Positions 9,685 through 18,171 of a stretch of DNA of 64,000 nt are shown here, piece after piece. The notes beneath the pieces were generated by a model. The model did not search any database. It was not told the origin of the DNA and saw nothing but the letters and a program-made list of their open reading frames with translations. A program made the translations under genes and the position numbers. This stretch comes from Cyanophora paradoxa (taxonomy: Eukaryota > Glaucocystophyceae > Cyanophorales > Cyanophoraceae), in NCBI GenBank assembly GCA_004431415.1, contig QPMI01000136.1:124001-188000 (forward strand), read 5' to 3'. Position 1 is the first letter of the stretch. Every line of letters starts with the position of its first letter.

Positions 9685-10637
9685 ATGGTCGAAGACAAGC
9701 ATCGACGCTGCGCCAGGCTTACCTTTGACAGCAGAGACAGAAGGCCAATCGATTCAGAGGCAAACTTTGTGCTCGAAATCAATGAGCCTATAATCAATCC
9801 AGTTGCTGTTCGACTTACTCAGTGTGAGTTCGCAAATAGTCTTTATACCAGCATTAAAGATGAGTATCTTTCGATCACCTTTCCCAACATTTGGACGGAA
9901 AATCTGGCGGTTTTTGAGCCTGGCATAATTACGACTGCAAATATGGGCGAAACAGATATTTACAACTTTGGCCTATCGTTTAAGTTTGAGCTGGGGGGAA
10001 TTGTTATTGCATATTTCAAATTGTTTAGGGACCCAGAGACACTGAAGATGTCTGCCTATTGCAACCGTTCCTGCACAGTGACCTGCCAGTTCAAAGCTCT
10101 ATCAAATCTGCTCGGGCTGAACAGAAATGAGCCCCTCCAGCTGTCTCCTATCGTGCTTGAAGGGGGGCAAAGGCCAGTTACTGCAGCTGAGCGGTATCTG
10201 GAGGTTGCTGGCATTCCAGTTACACCTGCACACCCTGAGTACGGCATCGATTTCACCGGAAGAATGCGGAGTGAGCCACTTGGTTATGCTGTCGAATTTC
10301 CAAAGATAATCGACATGAACAGCGACCAGTACCTCTTCCTTGTCTGCGAAGAGCTACGGCCATTTGCTTCAAAGCTTCGCCGTGGGGCTAAATCAATGTG
10401 CAATTACGGGCTTGCTCGAATCCAGATGAGCCAGGATGTTGGCAAGTTCGTTTACATAAATCAGGATCACAACGGCGAATGGATCCCATCGAAGAGCGTC
10501 TTGTGTTGACTTCCTTGCGACTGCGCATTGTAGACAGAGATGGTGATGATGTATCACTGAACGGCCTGCCTTGGTCTGGTGAACTGCAGTTCATAACTAG
10601 GGAAAGTCGCCAGACAAGCGAAAGGGCCTCGCACTGA
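9685..10637 (+). pseudogene. Second penton-like minor capsid protein, frameshifted
   Basis: Paralogue of the neighbouring divergent gene. The first 274 codons (to 10509) contain NPVAVRLTQCEF, matching the start pattern of the first penton-like protein. The expected C-terminal segment, LRIVDRDGDDVSLNG followed by GELQF, lies in another frame ending at 10637. It aligns by eye with the C-terminal segment of the first protein (aromatic/aliphatic strand, Asp, then Leu-Asn-Gly). A one-base shift near 10470-10490 would join them into a protein of about 315 residues. The TGA at 10507-10509 then ends a truncated product. Two penton-like paralogues in one element is unusual. Confidence 0.7.
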
Positions 10638-10995
10638 TTTTAAAAGCGGCACAATATATCAAAAATGTCGCAGTTGATGCCATAGCTCAGATTGAAAAGT
10701 ACTTGCCGTTGATGCGGGACAAAAAGTATCACTTGTTGCGATTGGAGATAAGCCGAGCACACAAACAAACATAGGTTTTCTGCAAGCTTACCGCCGATTT
10801 GGTCCTGACGGAATCAAAAAGGAGCTCGCAACCAAAAACACAACTTGGTATCAGCGAAGAGAGAATTACATTAAGAGGCGACTGGGAGGGCGTAATGGAG
10901 CACCATTTTGGGAGAAAGATAAATCTGGCAGAACTATTCCAACACGTCTTGGACTCTCTCTGATTTCCTGGGCATTCATGCCGCCGCCTAATTAA
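10601..10995 (+). pseudogene. Unrecognised small gene, frameshifted, no start seen
   Basis: Two open segments in different frames read as one protein-like sequence. The first runs from 10601 and contains ILKAAQYIKNV. The second runs from about 10697 to the stop at 10993-10995 and contains VLAVDAGQKVSLVAIGDK, then an Arg/Lys-rich stretch and a Trp-rich end. The switch lies near an AAAA run at 10694-10697. No ATG is found at the head of the first segment, so the start is missing or lies in the preceding gene. Its stop is two bases from the stop of the convergent gene. No family is recognised; it is not the expected cysteine protease because the GHW-type motif is absent. Confidence 0.45.
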
Positions 10996-11421
10996 TGTAA
11001 CGTCCCCGGAAATCAAGCCGGAATGCATTCACATTTATAAATTCGTTTGTTATAATTTGCACATAGTTATATACCTGTGGGGTGATCAAATGCGAGTCAC
11101 TATGCATTAGATCGAAGCCTGTCATTGTTGGGTTCGCAGCAAGCACATTTGCTAGGACTGTGTTTTCAAATAGTGCCCGTCTCGTAAATATCCTAAGTTG
11201 GTCAGAATGCTGAAATTAAATAGGACTCCGGCAGCAAAGGCTGGCCCATACATAATGATTTGATGTAGCTCAAAAGGCTTGGGAAACTCGACTTTGATCC
11301 AGGGATTAGGTAAAGTGCCACCCTGAAACCTGTTGAGTTGGGTCGCACGTGAGAAGGTGGGTGCAATTCCTCGAAGTCGTTGCTTGTGATATTCGCATCT
11401 GGAATTATAAACAGTTGACAT
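10988..11421 (-). pseudogene. Small F5/8C-like (galactose-binding fold) protein, frameshifted
   Basis: The start ATG at 11421 overlaps the TAA of the patatin gene, so the two were probably translated in tandem. The first part includes WIKVEFPKPFELHQIIMYG, resembling the central strands of discoidin/F5-8C-type domains. Near 11205 the frame changes, and the second part ends in VNAFRLDFRGRYIN. Joined length would be about 143 residues, typical of one such domain. The fold assignment rests on pattern only. If correct, it would be a glycan-binding surface protein, in keeping with the adhesion genes to the right. Confidence 0.5.
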
Positions 11422-12469
11422 CAAATGGAGGCTCAACTGTTAAAGTAGACGATATGATAAGTCTCTCATCGTTCAGTAGGTCGTAGTTCGCCAATAGAAA
11501 ACTGCAGAGTGCATTTATTTTAGCATTTATTTCGATTTGTTTCAGCCATAAGTCAGTTGTGGAAATCAAATAAGAAAAATTCGATGGAGAGGCATCATCA
11601 AGCTTGCTCATGACTGCAGCTGGCAGCGGAACACTTAAACGCCAGTATCTAGTTAGATTCCTATCTGCATCAACTGGAAGCAGTTCCTGCATTTGAAAGT
11701 GCGATTCCAGCTCGCTACCTGACATTAGCATAGAAATGATTGGGCTGCCTGAGAGGGATAGGATCTAGCCCAGAGCGCCCCAGCCTGACGTCTCCGAATT
11801 CGAAAAGCCTGCAGTTAATTGCTCACTGGCTTGGACCTCACCACAGCTAATGCTCACAAGAACAATTGGATCTTCTGCATCGTAAATTTTACTGGCGTGG
11901 CTGAGTGCAGCAACTGAGGGATTATTCAAACAGGCTATCGCCCCGTCAACAAGGTTTTTGTCCCCTAGAACCTTCGGTGGAAAGAATGTAGGCGCTGCAG
12001 AAGATGCTCTCACTGCATCACGAATCAGCGTGCTTGAATATGGCCCATCCTTCGTAAAAACTACTGGCTGCATCCGAACTGTATCAAACGCTGTAATTAA
12101 TATGTCTTTTGTCGATTCTGCAATTGTGTAGTCCAGGGCAACGTCTGTAAGCACCGACTCCAGAGGATTTGCATCATAGCGGCTTCCTGAGAGCAAGCTT
12201 GTCAGTGATCTTGGATTTGCAAATATTGTTGGCAGGTTCGTTTGATATAGACTCAAGATATCACCTGCAGAATATCGGTAAGCAAGAACAGAGCCTGGAG
12301 TTGATGGGATCGCCAATCCGGCCGCTATTATTGCCCCTGTTGAGGTGCCTGCAAAGAAATCAAACAGCTGTGGTATTGCTTTCCCAGTAATCGCCTCAAT
12401 CCGCTGTAGAATTCGGGCTATGACTATTCCACGAGCACCTCCACCTGATAGTGAGAGAATGACCTTCAT
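11405..12469 (-). pseudogene. Patatin-like phospholipase with in-frame TAG
   Basis: Ser-Asp dyad lipid acyl hydrolase. The oxyanion loop SGGGARG (residues 8-14), the nucleophile elbow GTSTG (about 42-46) and the catalytic Asp in LVDGA are all present. The frame from 12469 stops at a TAG at 11765-11767 after 234 codons. The same frame continues without another stop to 11405 and encodes 119 more residues with the patatin C-terminal pattern (LDDASPSNF segment). The full protein would be 353 residues. The codon before the expected Ile-Leu stretch is often Trp in relatives, so TGG-to-TAG is a simple explanation. The truncated form keeps both catalytic residues and could still be active. A membrane-lytic role in entry or release is inference. 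Confidence 0.85.
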
Positions 12470-12494
12470 TTTTTAAAAGGGGGCTTATATAAAA
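12470..12494. promoter_or_regulatory. Divergent promoter, patatin and fibre genes
   Basis: A 25-base gap between two start codons. Reading toward the fibre gene it contains CTTATATAAAA directly before the ATG at 12495. Reading toward the patatin gene there is a C-rich run and then TTTTAAAAA before its ATG. The TATATAAA-type box, almost touching the start codon, recurs before other virion genes of the element. Confidence 0.5.
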
Positions 12495-15400
12495 ATGTCC
12501 TACATCTTGAAGAAGCCAGTGCCACTTCGTAAAGCTCCAGATCTCGTGGATGATCGACACATAAATATTCGCGTATTTGGGAGTACTCTAATTGACTACA
12601 ATGCTGACAAAGATATACACCAGACCGAGTTTAATCGCCCAGCTGCGTTAATTCTGCGCAACTCACATGTTGGCGCCCCAGATATTGCACAGAGATTTTG
12701 TCTAGGTCCAGCTGAGAACTTTGTGGCCGAAATAATCGGATCCAGGGCATTGCCACGACACCTGCGCATTGCCTCCTCAGGCACAGTTTCCAAGTATGAT
12801 TCTGGTAGATTAATATTTAGGCTCCAAAATGATAGAGGGGTCCACACATCAGCTCTACGCCTAATTGACGAATCTAATGCTGTCACAAACAAGACTGCAG
12901 CCCAAATTACGGGGCGAATTCTCCTTGGCGAAGATGCAGGAATATCAGTGCTAGCATCGCAAATCCAGCCTTTTCCATACGATTTACTATATACTGCTGC
13001 ACGAGAAGCAAATATTTTGTACGGTTTCGATGTTAATCAAATAAATACCGAGCCAGCCACCAGGTTAGATTTTCCTGGATGCACCTTTGGCTCGATCCTG
13101 ATGGAAGCTGATAGGCACCTGCTCCCGGCATTACATGACAGCTACGATCTAGGGCTTCGCACCAGGCAGTGGCGAAATATTCACGGCACGTCGATTTACC
13201 AAGATGGAAAAAAGGTCATCACTGAACCGGAGATAATAAACATTTTCAACTACTACTTCGGACCTATTGTCCCTATACCACCTATACCACCTCTTCCAGG
13301 GCTACCGAAGCCAAACCCTGAAGGGCCAGGTCGTGAGAGAGTTGCAGATGAAACAATTCCATTCGGGCAAAATATTATTTCGTGGGAGGCTGTCAGGAAT
13401 CGCCCCGTGATAGAACGCTATAAGCATCCGCATGAAGAATACCTGCCGCCTGATATTGAAGTTTTCCCGCTCGAAATGTACACAGAGCCTGAAGAGCAGT
13501 TACTTCCTGATGGCTTAGATGTTCAAGAACTCCAGTACGAGCAACCTGTGATTCCACATGAGCAGCTGCTTCCAGACGGCTTTGAACCTATTCTCTTCCC
13601 CTTGGAGTTCACCGTAGATTGGGAATCAATAACCAATAAACCTGGGAGTTTTCCACCAGAGGAACACAGGCATGATTGGGATGAAATCGATAATAAACCG
13701 TTGCGGTTTCCCCCAGAGGATCACAGACATGATTGGGCTGAGATCGATAATAAGCCTTTACGGTTCCCCCCAGAGGATCATAGACACGACTGGGGTGACC
13801 TTGATAATGTTCCGCTTGAATTTCCACCTGAGGATCACAGACATGTTTGGAGAGAGATCGATGAGCAACCCGAGTTCGCAAAGTCAGAGCTTCCTGTCAC
13901 ACTTGCTGTCTCTCTATACAAATCAATCAACACCCCTGAAAGGTTATATTTGAATGAACACTATGTCCACAGGCAGGGAATTCGTGCCAACACTGACATG
14001 TCAGGCTCTTTGTTTGTACGGATTCCCCGCGGAATGGAGATAGTTGCTGCAGGTGGAAATATTGGCTTGCAGGACACGTTCCCAAGTATTTATGTCACAA
14101 ACTACTACGCCTCTGACATCGAAATGACATCTGTTCTACCTCCTTTGCCTTCACTGCCGTTGGATCCTCTCTCCCATGCTGATTTTCATTCTGCAATCCA
14201 AATTAATGTAACAGATGTTAGCGATTTAGATTCATCGAGACCGAAATTGGTATTTAGCCGTGAACGCCTTTTACCCAATGCTCTGATAGGAAACCGAGAC
14301 GATTATAAGAAATGTGAAATAGCATGGATAAAGACGAATTATAATGGTGGAGTTGGCGAGGGTGTTTTAGAAATAAATCAGAGGGCAGCAGCAAAGAACA
14401 TTCACAACGAGACTATATCCAGAGTGGTCACAGAGGATTTCCTTCAAGCTCAAAACTATGTAGATGAAACAGAGCTCGCTTTAGTTATTGCAGGTCTAGC
14501 TGTGACTGGGAATTACCTGCCCTTGACAGGAGGAACTATTGATGGAACAGTGACTGCTGACAACTTTTTTGTTCACACTGAAAGTGATCAAACCTTCCCT
14601 GTGGTTCACCCAGGAGCTGAGTACGAGATTCCTATTGATCCAGCTATTATGCCCATAAAAATCGATCTCCCTTCCGATTATGTTGGACGGGGTGAACTGA
14701 AAATAATCTCTTTCACAGGAGATTATAATGATCTTTTAAACAAGCCTACTGCTGAGAACCTTCACCCTGTTGCCTATTCAGGAAATTTCCTCCATTTAAA
14801 TAATAGGGCACACACCCACACAAAGGCAGAGATCACAGATTTTGCTCACACTCACACCAAGTCCCAAATAACAGATTTTGCACACTATCACACCCGAGCA
14901 GATATAACTAATTTTGCTCACACTCATTTTAAATCTGAGATAACAGATTTTGCTCACACTCACACTAAGTCACAGATTACAGATTTTGCACACACTCATG
15001 TCAAGAGTGAGATTACAGATTTTGCACACACTCATGTCAAGAGTGAGATTACAGATTTTGCTCACACTCATGTCAAGAGTGAGATTACAGACTTTGCTCA
15101 TACTCATACCAAATCCCAAATTACAGACTTTGCACATACCCATGTTTGGGTAGATATAACAGATAGACCTACTTTGGATCCATTTACAGCTACTACTATA
15201 AGAGCCAACAACACAATGTATGTAGGATCGGGTCAGATTGTAGAACCAGCAGGACCTATGTTTGATGAAACATGGTTTTTCCACAATTCACAAAACTACT
15301 TTGATCAGACCCTACTTGTGAGAGGAAATGGTTATGCAAGAAACTTTTATGCTATGAACCCCACAGATAGCACCACTATTAGTAGATGTATTACAGAAGC

Positions 15401-15725
15401 AGATCTTACCAGTCAACTTAATGCATATTTTAATGGGAAAATAAAAGCAGGAAAGTATATTTACACTACTCCTGTTTTGAACTACAATAATTTATATGTG
15501 TTCAATCTAACCATCTATTTCAGCAGTGCCTTTACTTCTCCTCCTGTTGTAACAGCAACAGTAAGACATGAAGGACAAGCGAACGCTACAACACCTGTTA
15601 TATTTACTGTGAACCTGTTAAATGTTTATAGTGACCATTTCACATGTGAACTTTTCACTGATCCATACGCAATGGAAAATTCAGCAAAAACCGTAACAAT
15701 CCATTACATTGCTGTCGCAATTTAA
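12495..15725 (+). CDS. Phage-like fibre protein with His-x-His shaft and lectin-like tip
   Basis: A 1076-residue intact protein built like a bacteriophage tail fibre. Residues 215-238 contain LGLRTRQWRNI, a motif common in phage fibres and spikes. A Pro-rich hinge follows (about 258-280). Residues 375-450 hold four 19-residue repeats with the core FPPEDHRH. Residues 772-891 hold ten 12-residue repeats with consensus AHTHxKSxITDF. His-x-His repeats of this kind coordinate iron in the T4 long tail fibre tip, so a metal-stabilised trimeric shaft is a reasonable inference. The C-terminal 92 residues (985-1076) have the F..PP.V pattern and a final IHYIAVAI strand like H-type lectin domains, suggesting glycan binding. 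The gene starts right after a TATATAAAA box. Confidence 0.83.
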   Translation: MSYILKKPVPLRKAPDLVDDRHINIRVFGSTLIDYNADKDIHQTEFNRPAALILRNSHVGAPDIAQRFCLGPAENFVAEIIGSRALPRHLRIASSGTVSKYDSGRLIFRLQNDRGVHTSALRLIDESNAVTNKTAAQITGRILLGEDAGISVLASQIQPFPYDLLYTAAREANILYGFDVNQINTEPATRLDFPGCTFGSILMEADRHLLPALHDSYDLGLRTRQWRNIHGTSIYQDGKKVITEPEIINIFNYYFGPIVPIPPIPPLPGLPKPNPEGPGRERVADETIPFGQNIISWEAVRNRPVIERYKHPHEEYLPPDIEVFPLEMYTEPEEQLLPDGLDVQELQYEQPVIPHEQLLPDGFEPILFPLEFTVDWESITNKPGSFPPEEHRHDWDEIDNKPLRFPPEDHRHDWAEIDNKPLRFPPEDHRHDWGDLDNVPLEFPPEDHRHVWREIDEQPEFAKSELPVTLAVSLYKSINTPERLYLNEHYVHRQGIRANTDMSGSLFVRIPRGMEIVAAGGNIGLQDTFPSIYVTNYYASDIEMTSVLPPLPSLPLDPLSHADFHSAIQINVTDVSDLDSSRPKLVFSRERLLPNALIGNRDDYKKCEIAWIKTNYNGGVGEGVLEINQRAAAKNIHNETISRVVTEDFLQAQNYVDETELALVIAGLAVTGNYLPLTGGTIDGTVTADNFFVHTESDQTFPVVHPGAEYEIPIDPAIMPIKIDLPSDYVGRGELKIISFTGDYNDLLNKPTAENLHPVAYSGNFLHLNNRAHTHTKAEITDFAHTHTKSQITDFAHYHTRADITNFAHTHFKSEITDFAHTHTKSQITDFAHTHVKSEITDFAHTHVKSEITDFAHTHVKSEITDFAHTHTKSQITDFAHTHVWVDITDRPTLDPFTATTIRANNTMYVGSGQIVEPAGPMFDETWFFHNSQNYFDQTLLVRGNGYARNFYAMNPTDSTTISRCITEADLTSQLNAYFNGKIKAGKYIYTTPVLNYNNLYVFNLTIYFSSAFTSPPVVTATVRHEGQANATTPVIFTVNLLNVYSDHFTCELFTDPYAMENSAKTVTIHYIAVAI
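13617..13844 (+). repeat. Four 57-bp coding repeats in the fibre gene
   Basis: Tandem in-frame units encode a 19-residue block with core FPPEDHRH and a W-x-x-I-x-N-K-P start. The middle copies are nearly identical, indicating recent expansion or homogenisation. A decayed fifth copy follows. Confidence 0.85.
14808..15167 (+). repeat. Ten 36-bp coding repeats (His-x-His shaft)
   Basis: Ten tandem in-frame units, each encoding 12 residues beginning Ala-His-Thr-His. Copies 6-8 are identical at protein level and nearly so in DNA, indicating repeat-number change by slippage or unequal exchange. All ten keep the two His of the H-x-H pair. Confidence 0.9.
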
Positions 15726-15744
15726 CTATTTCGTAAATATAAAG

Positions 15745-16791
15745 ATGACATCTCAATTAGAAATCCCAAATTACGAACTTGCCGCGAAATCACTCCATAG
15801 CACCTCTCATGAAGTATTTGATTCTTTACCTGGTAATATTTGCACTGAAACATCAAGCAATACCTCTTTCACAGAGAACAATGTACTGAGAGTCAAAGAA
15901 ATTCGATGTGATCGCAATAATGGTAAGATAAGAACCACAGGTATTATTATCTCTAATAAAAATCAAGTTCAAGCGGGTCAAGTAGTCCCCGATTCAGCAA
16001 TATATGATAATGTGGGTGGATTCACCACAGCAAAAATAGTAACTTTCGACAACACAATAAATAATTCGGCTCTTGTAGTAAAGAGTGGAGGAGCATACTT
16101 TGGAGAGGCATTAAAGGTGAATGGAACAGTAACAGCATCCATACTAAATGCTGGAAGTGGAATATTTGAGAGTCCAATAAATTTTGAGGGTGGATATAAT
16201 GCGAATAGTTTTTCAGTTGGTGTTGGTGTCTTTTCCACAATGGTAAACACACCTGAAATTGAAACAACAGATGCTTTAAATATAAAGAGAAATGCAGTGG
16301 TTACAGCAACCATAAACAATGTCTCCCCTTCAATAAATCTAATTAAATATCTGAAAGCTCCTCACCCTCGGTTTTGTATTGTTAATTATTCAACATCAGC
16401 AGTTACTGTGGGAACTTCATCAACAGCAAGGAGATTTGCTTTTAATAGATCTCTTGTAGATGCAAGCAATAATATCACATTATCCACAGGCACCTTTACA
16501 GCACCTGTGTCCGGAATTTATAGATTCTTCTTCATTGTTCAAATGTCAACAGCTTCATCAACAGGGGAGTGTAGAGTTGCATTTAGAAAGAATGATTTGG
16601 CTCTTTCCCCTCAATCGGTTCAAGAATTTTCAACTTACAATGGAAGGCGAAGTGTTCACATGGAGGCTTCTTTTGCTGTATATGCGAACGAATTTGTGAA
16701 TGTTATACAAACCTGGACATCGTCCATGCAATATGATGCTACAATACAAGGTATTACCTGTTTTGGGGGGCATCTCATCAGTAGACTATAA
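15745..16791 (+). CDS. Fibre-head family protein A with C1q-like tip
   Basis: A 348-residue protein. The N-terminal ~130 residues form a module shared by four consecutive genes; its hallmarks are an early CTETSS-type segment, then KEIRCDRNNGKIRTT, then a VVKSGGAYFG segment. The C-terminal ~140 residues resemble the C1q/TNF jelly-roll, with GTFTAPVSGIYRF, a late YANEFVNVI strand and a terminal FGGHLIS. The likely role is a trimeric receptor-binding head, the shared part attaching to the virion or fibre (inference). The start at 15745 is chosen because it follows an AAATATAAAG box; the open frame extends slightly upstream into the fibre gene end. The frame is intact. Confidence 0.78.
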   Translation: MTSQLEIPNYELAAKSLHSTSHEVFDSLPGNICTETSSNTSFTENNVLRVKEIRCDRNNGKIRTTGIIISNKNQVQAGQVVPDSAIYDNVGGFTTAKIVTFDNTINNSALVVKSGGAYFGEALKVNGTVTASILNAGSGIFESPINFEGGYNANSFSVGVGVFSTMVNTPEIETTDALNIKRNAVVTATINNVSPSINLIKYLKAPHPRFCIVNYSTSAVTVGTSSTARRFAFNRSLVDASNNITLSTGTFTAPVSGIYRFFFIVQMSTASSTGECRVAFRKNDLALSPQSVQEFSTYNGRRSVHMEASFAVYANEFVNVIQTWTSSMQYDATIQGITCFGGHLISRL

Positions 16792-16813
16792 ACTTTTTGT
16801 AGGGACTTTATAG

Positions 16814-17836
16814 ATGGCTACCCAAATCGCAGTTCCTGTTTTCTGTTATGCAGCGCCTAAATTGCATCAACTGAACCACACAGTAACAGATGCAATACCT
16901 GGGTTTATATGCACAGAGACCACAGGGGCTGATTCGTTTACTCAAAATTCGATTATCAGATGCAAGGAGATTCGATGTGATAGAAATGCTGGAAAAATAA
17001 GAACCACACAATTAATCGTAAGTAACAAGAATCAGGTTTTAACAGGTGGTGTAGTTGCTGATGCAGCTATTTATGATGATGCAGGTGGGGTGACCACACC
17101 ACAGATTGTTACTTTTGATGGGACAGAAAATAATGCAGCACTTGTAGTTAAATCAGGTGGAGCATGGATAGGTTCGGGAGCTTTTGTTAATGGAACACTC
17201 TCAGCTACAAATGTTTCAATTTCAGGAACAACAACATTTACAGGTGTTGTGAATGCAAATGGTGGGCTTTTTGTTCCTACTTATACAGTCCCTGTGATGA
17301 CCACAACCACAAAGATACAAACACCTGAAATAGATACAGGAGCAAATGTAGATTTGATTCTGAAACGAAATAGCACAGAAGTCGCACGAATTGATGCAGG
17401 GGGTCTTACAATCGCAGCAAACTTTTATTTGAAGCAAGAAACCCAACCTCGATTTTGTGTTGGGTTTGGTATAGCAACAAGAAGTGGAGTATATGGGCGC
17501 CTTACGAATTGGTTGCATGAATTCTTTGATAATACCAACTCATTCGATGTAGTAGAAGGGAAATTTACAGCGCCTATTAGTGGAGATTATAGATTCTCTC
17601 TTAATTCTTATAGTATTGTTACCTCATCTGCGAGTGTAGATCTGAAAGTAAATGATGCAAATGTTTCAACAGAATTCAATTTTAAGGTGAACAACTCTCA
17701 AACAGTAACCAACAAAACAATCAATTTGAGCGCAATACTTAGACTTGGAGCCGGGGATAATGTCTCTATTTATGCTGTTGATACTTACATTTCAGAATTC
17801 ACAACGTTTAGTGGCGAATTGCTGAGCATAATTTAA
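16814..17836 (+). CDS. Fibre-head family protein B with C1q-like tip
   Basis: A 340-residue paralogue of the preceding protein, starting 22 bases after it. The N-terminal module is closely similar (KEIRCDRNAGKIRTTQL, then LVVKSGGAWIG). The C-terminal part has the C1q-type signature GKFTAPISGDYRFSL and ends SGELLSII, but is otherwise diverged from protein A. Conserved anchor plus divergent head suggests diversification for receptor range. The frame is intact. Confidence 0.77.
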   Translation: MATQIAVPVFCYAAPKLHQLNHTVTDAIPGFICTETTGADSFTQNSIIRCKEIRCDRNAGKIRTTQLIVSNKNQVLTGGVVADAAIYDDAGGVTTPQIVTFDGTENNAALVVKSGGAWIGSGAFVNGTLSATNVSISGTTTFTGVVNANGGLFVPTYTVPVMTTTTKIQTPEIDTGANVDLILKRNSTEVARIDAGGLTIAANFYLKQETQPRFCVGFGIATRSGVYGRLTNWLHEFFDNTNSFDVVEGKFTAPISGDYRFSLNSYSIVTSSASVDLKVNDANVSTEFNFKVNNSQTVTNKTINLSAILRLGAGDNVSIYAVDTYISEFTTFSGELLSII

Positions 17837-17856
17837 TTATCTACATGTAATATAGA

Positions 17857-18123
17857 ATGTCGAATATATACCAAGTGGTTCTATCTGATATTGAAAAGTT
17901 GGGAATGGAATATTGCGCTTTATCTGTTCAGGATTGGATTGATAATGCTGTTCACAATAGGGCAAGAATTGCAATTGATGAGATTGTTCAGAAAGAAATT
18001 CAATCTTGCATCTCATCAGGAGTTCAAATACCAACCTCAAAGGAAGCCATTGTGTCACAGGCATTCCAAAGGGGAACTGTAAAGAAAGGCATCGAGTATA
18101 ATAATGTCACAGAAGAGCAGTGA
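17857..18123 (+). CDS. Small 88-residue protein between fibre-head genes
   Basis: Starts 20 bases after protein B with TAATATAGA just before its ATG. The sequence is helical and contains DWIDNAVHNRARIAIDEIV and a C-terminal KEAIVSQAF segment. This pattern reminds me of short proteins encoded next to tail-fibre genes in some tailed phages, but I cannot name the family with certainty. It may be a chaperone or connector for the neighbouring fibre heads (inference from position). Confidence 0.6.
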   Translation: MSNIYQVVLSDIEKLGMEYCALSVQDWIDNAVHNRARIAIDEIVQKEIQSCISSGVQIPTSKEAIVSQAFQRGTVKKGIEYNNVTEEQ

Positions 18124-18171
18124 AGCTATAGCTTGTCTGCAGCCTATTTTTTTCTCTCGCATTTCTATCAA

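Noticed and set aside
9685-10509. Second penton-like gene as a complete 274-residue protein
   Set aside because: The expected C-terminal strand segment lies in the next frame immediately downstream and matches the C-terminus of the first penton-like protein, so truncation by a frameshift is the better reading.
10729-11028. 99-codon minus-strand frame
   Set aside because: It lies opposite a better protein-like plus-strand frame ending at 10995 and overlaps the end of the minus-strand F5/8C-like gene in a different frame.
18133-18171. Upstream extension of fibre-head protein C as a hydrophobic leader
   Set aside because: It would need a TTG start; the ATG at 18172 aligns with the starts of the other three paralogues.
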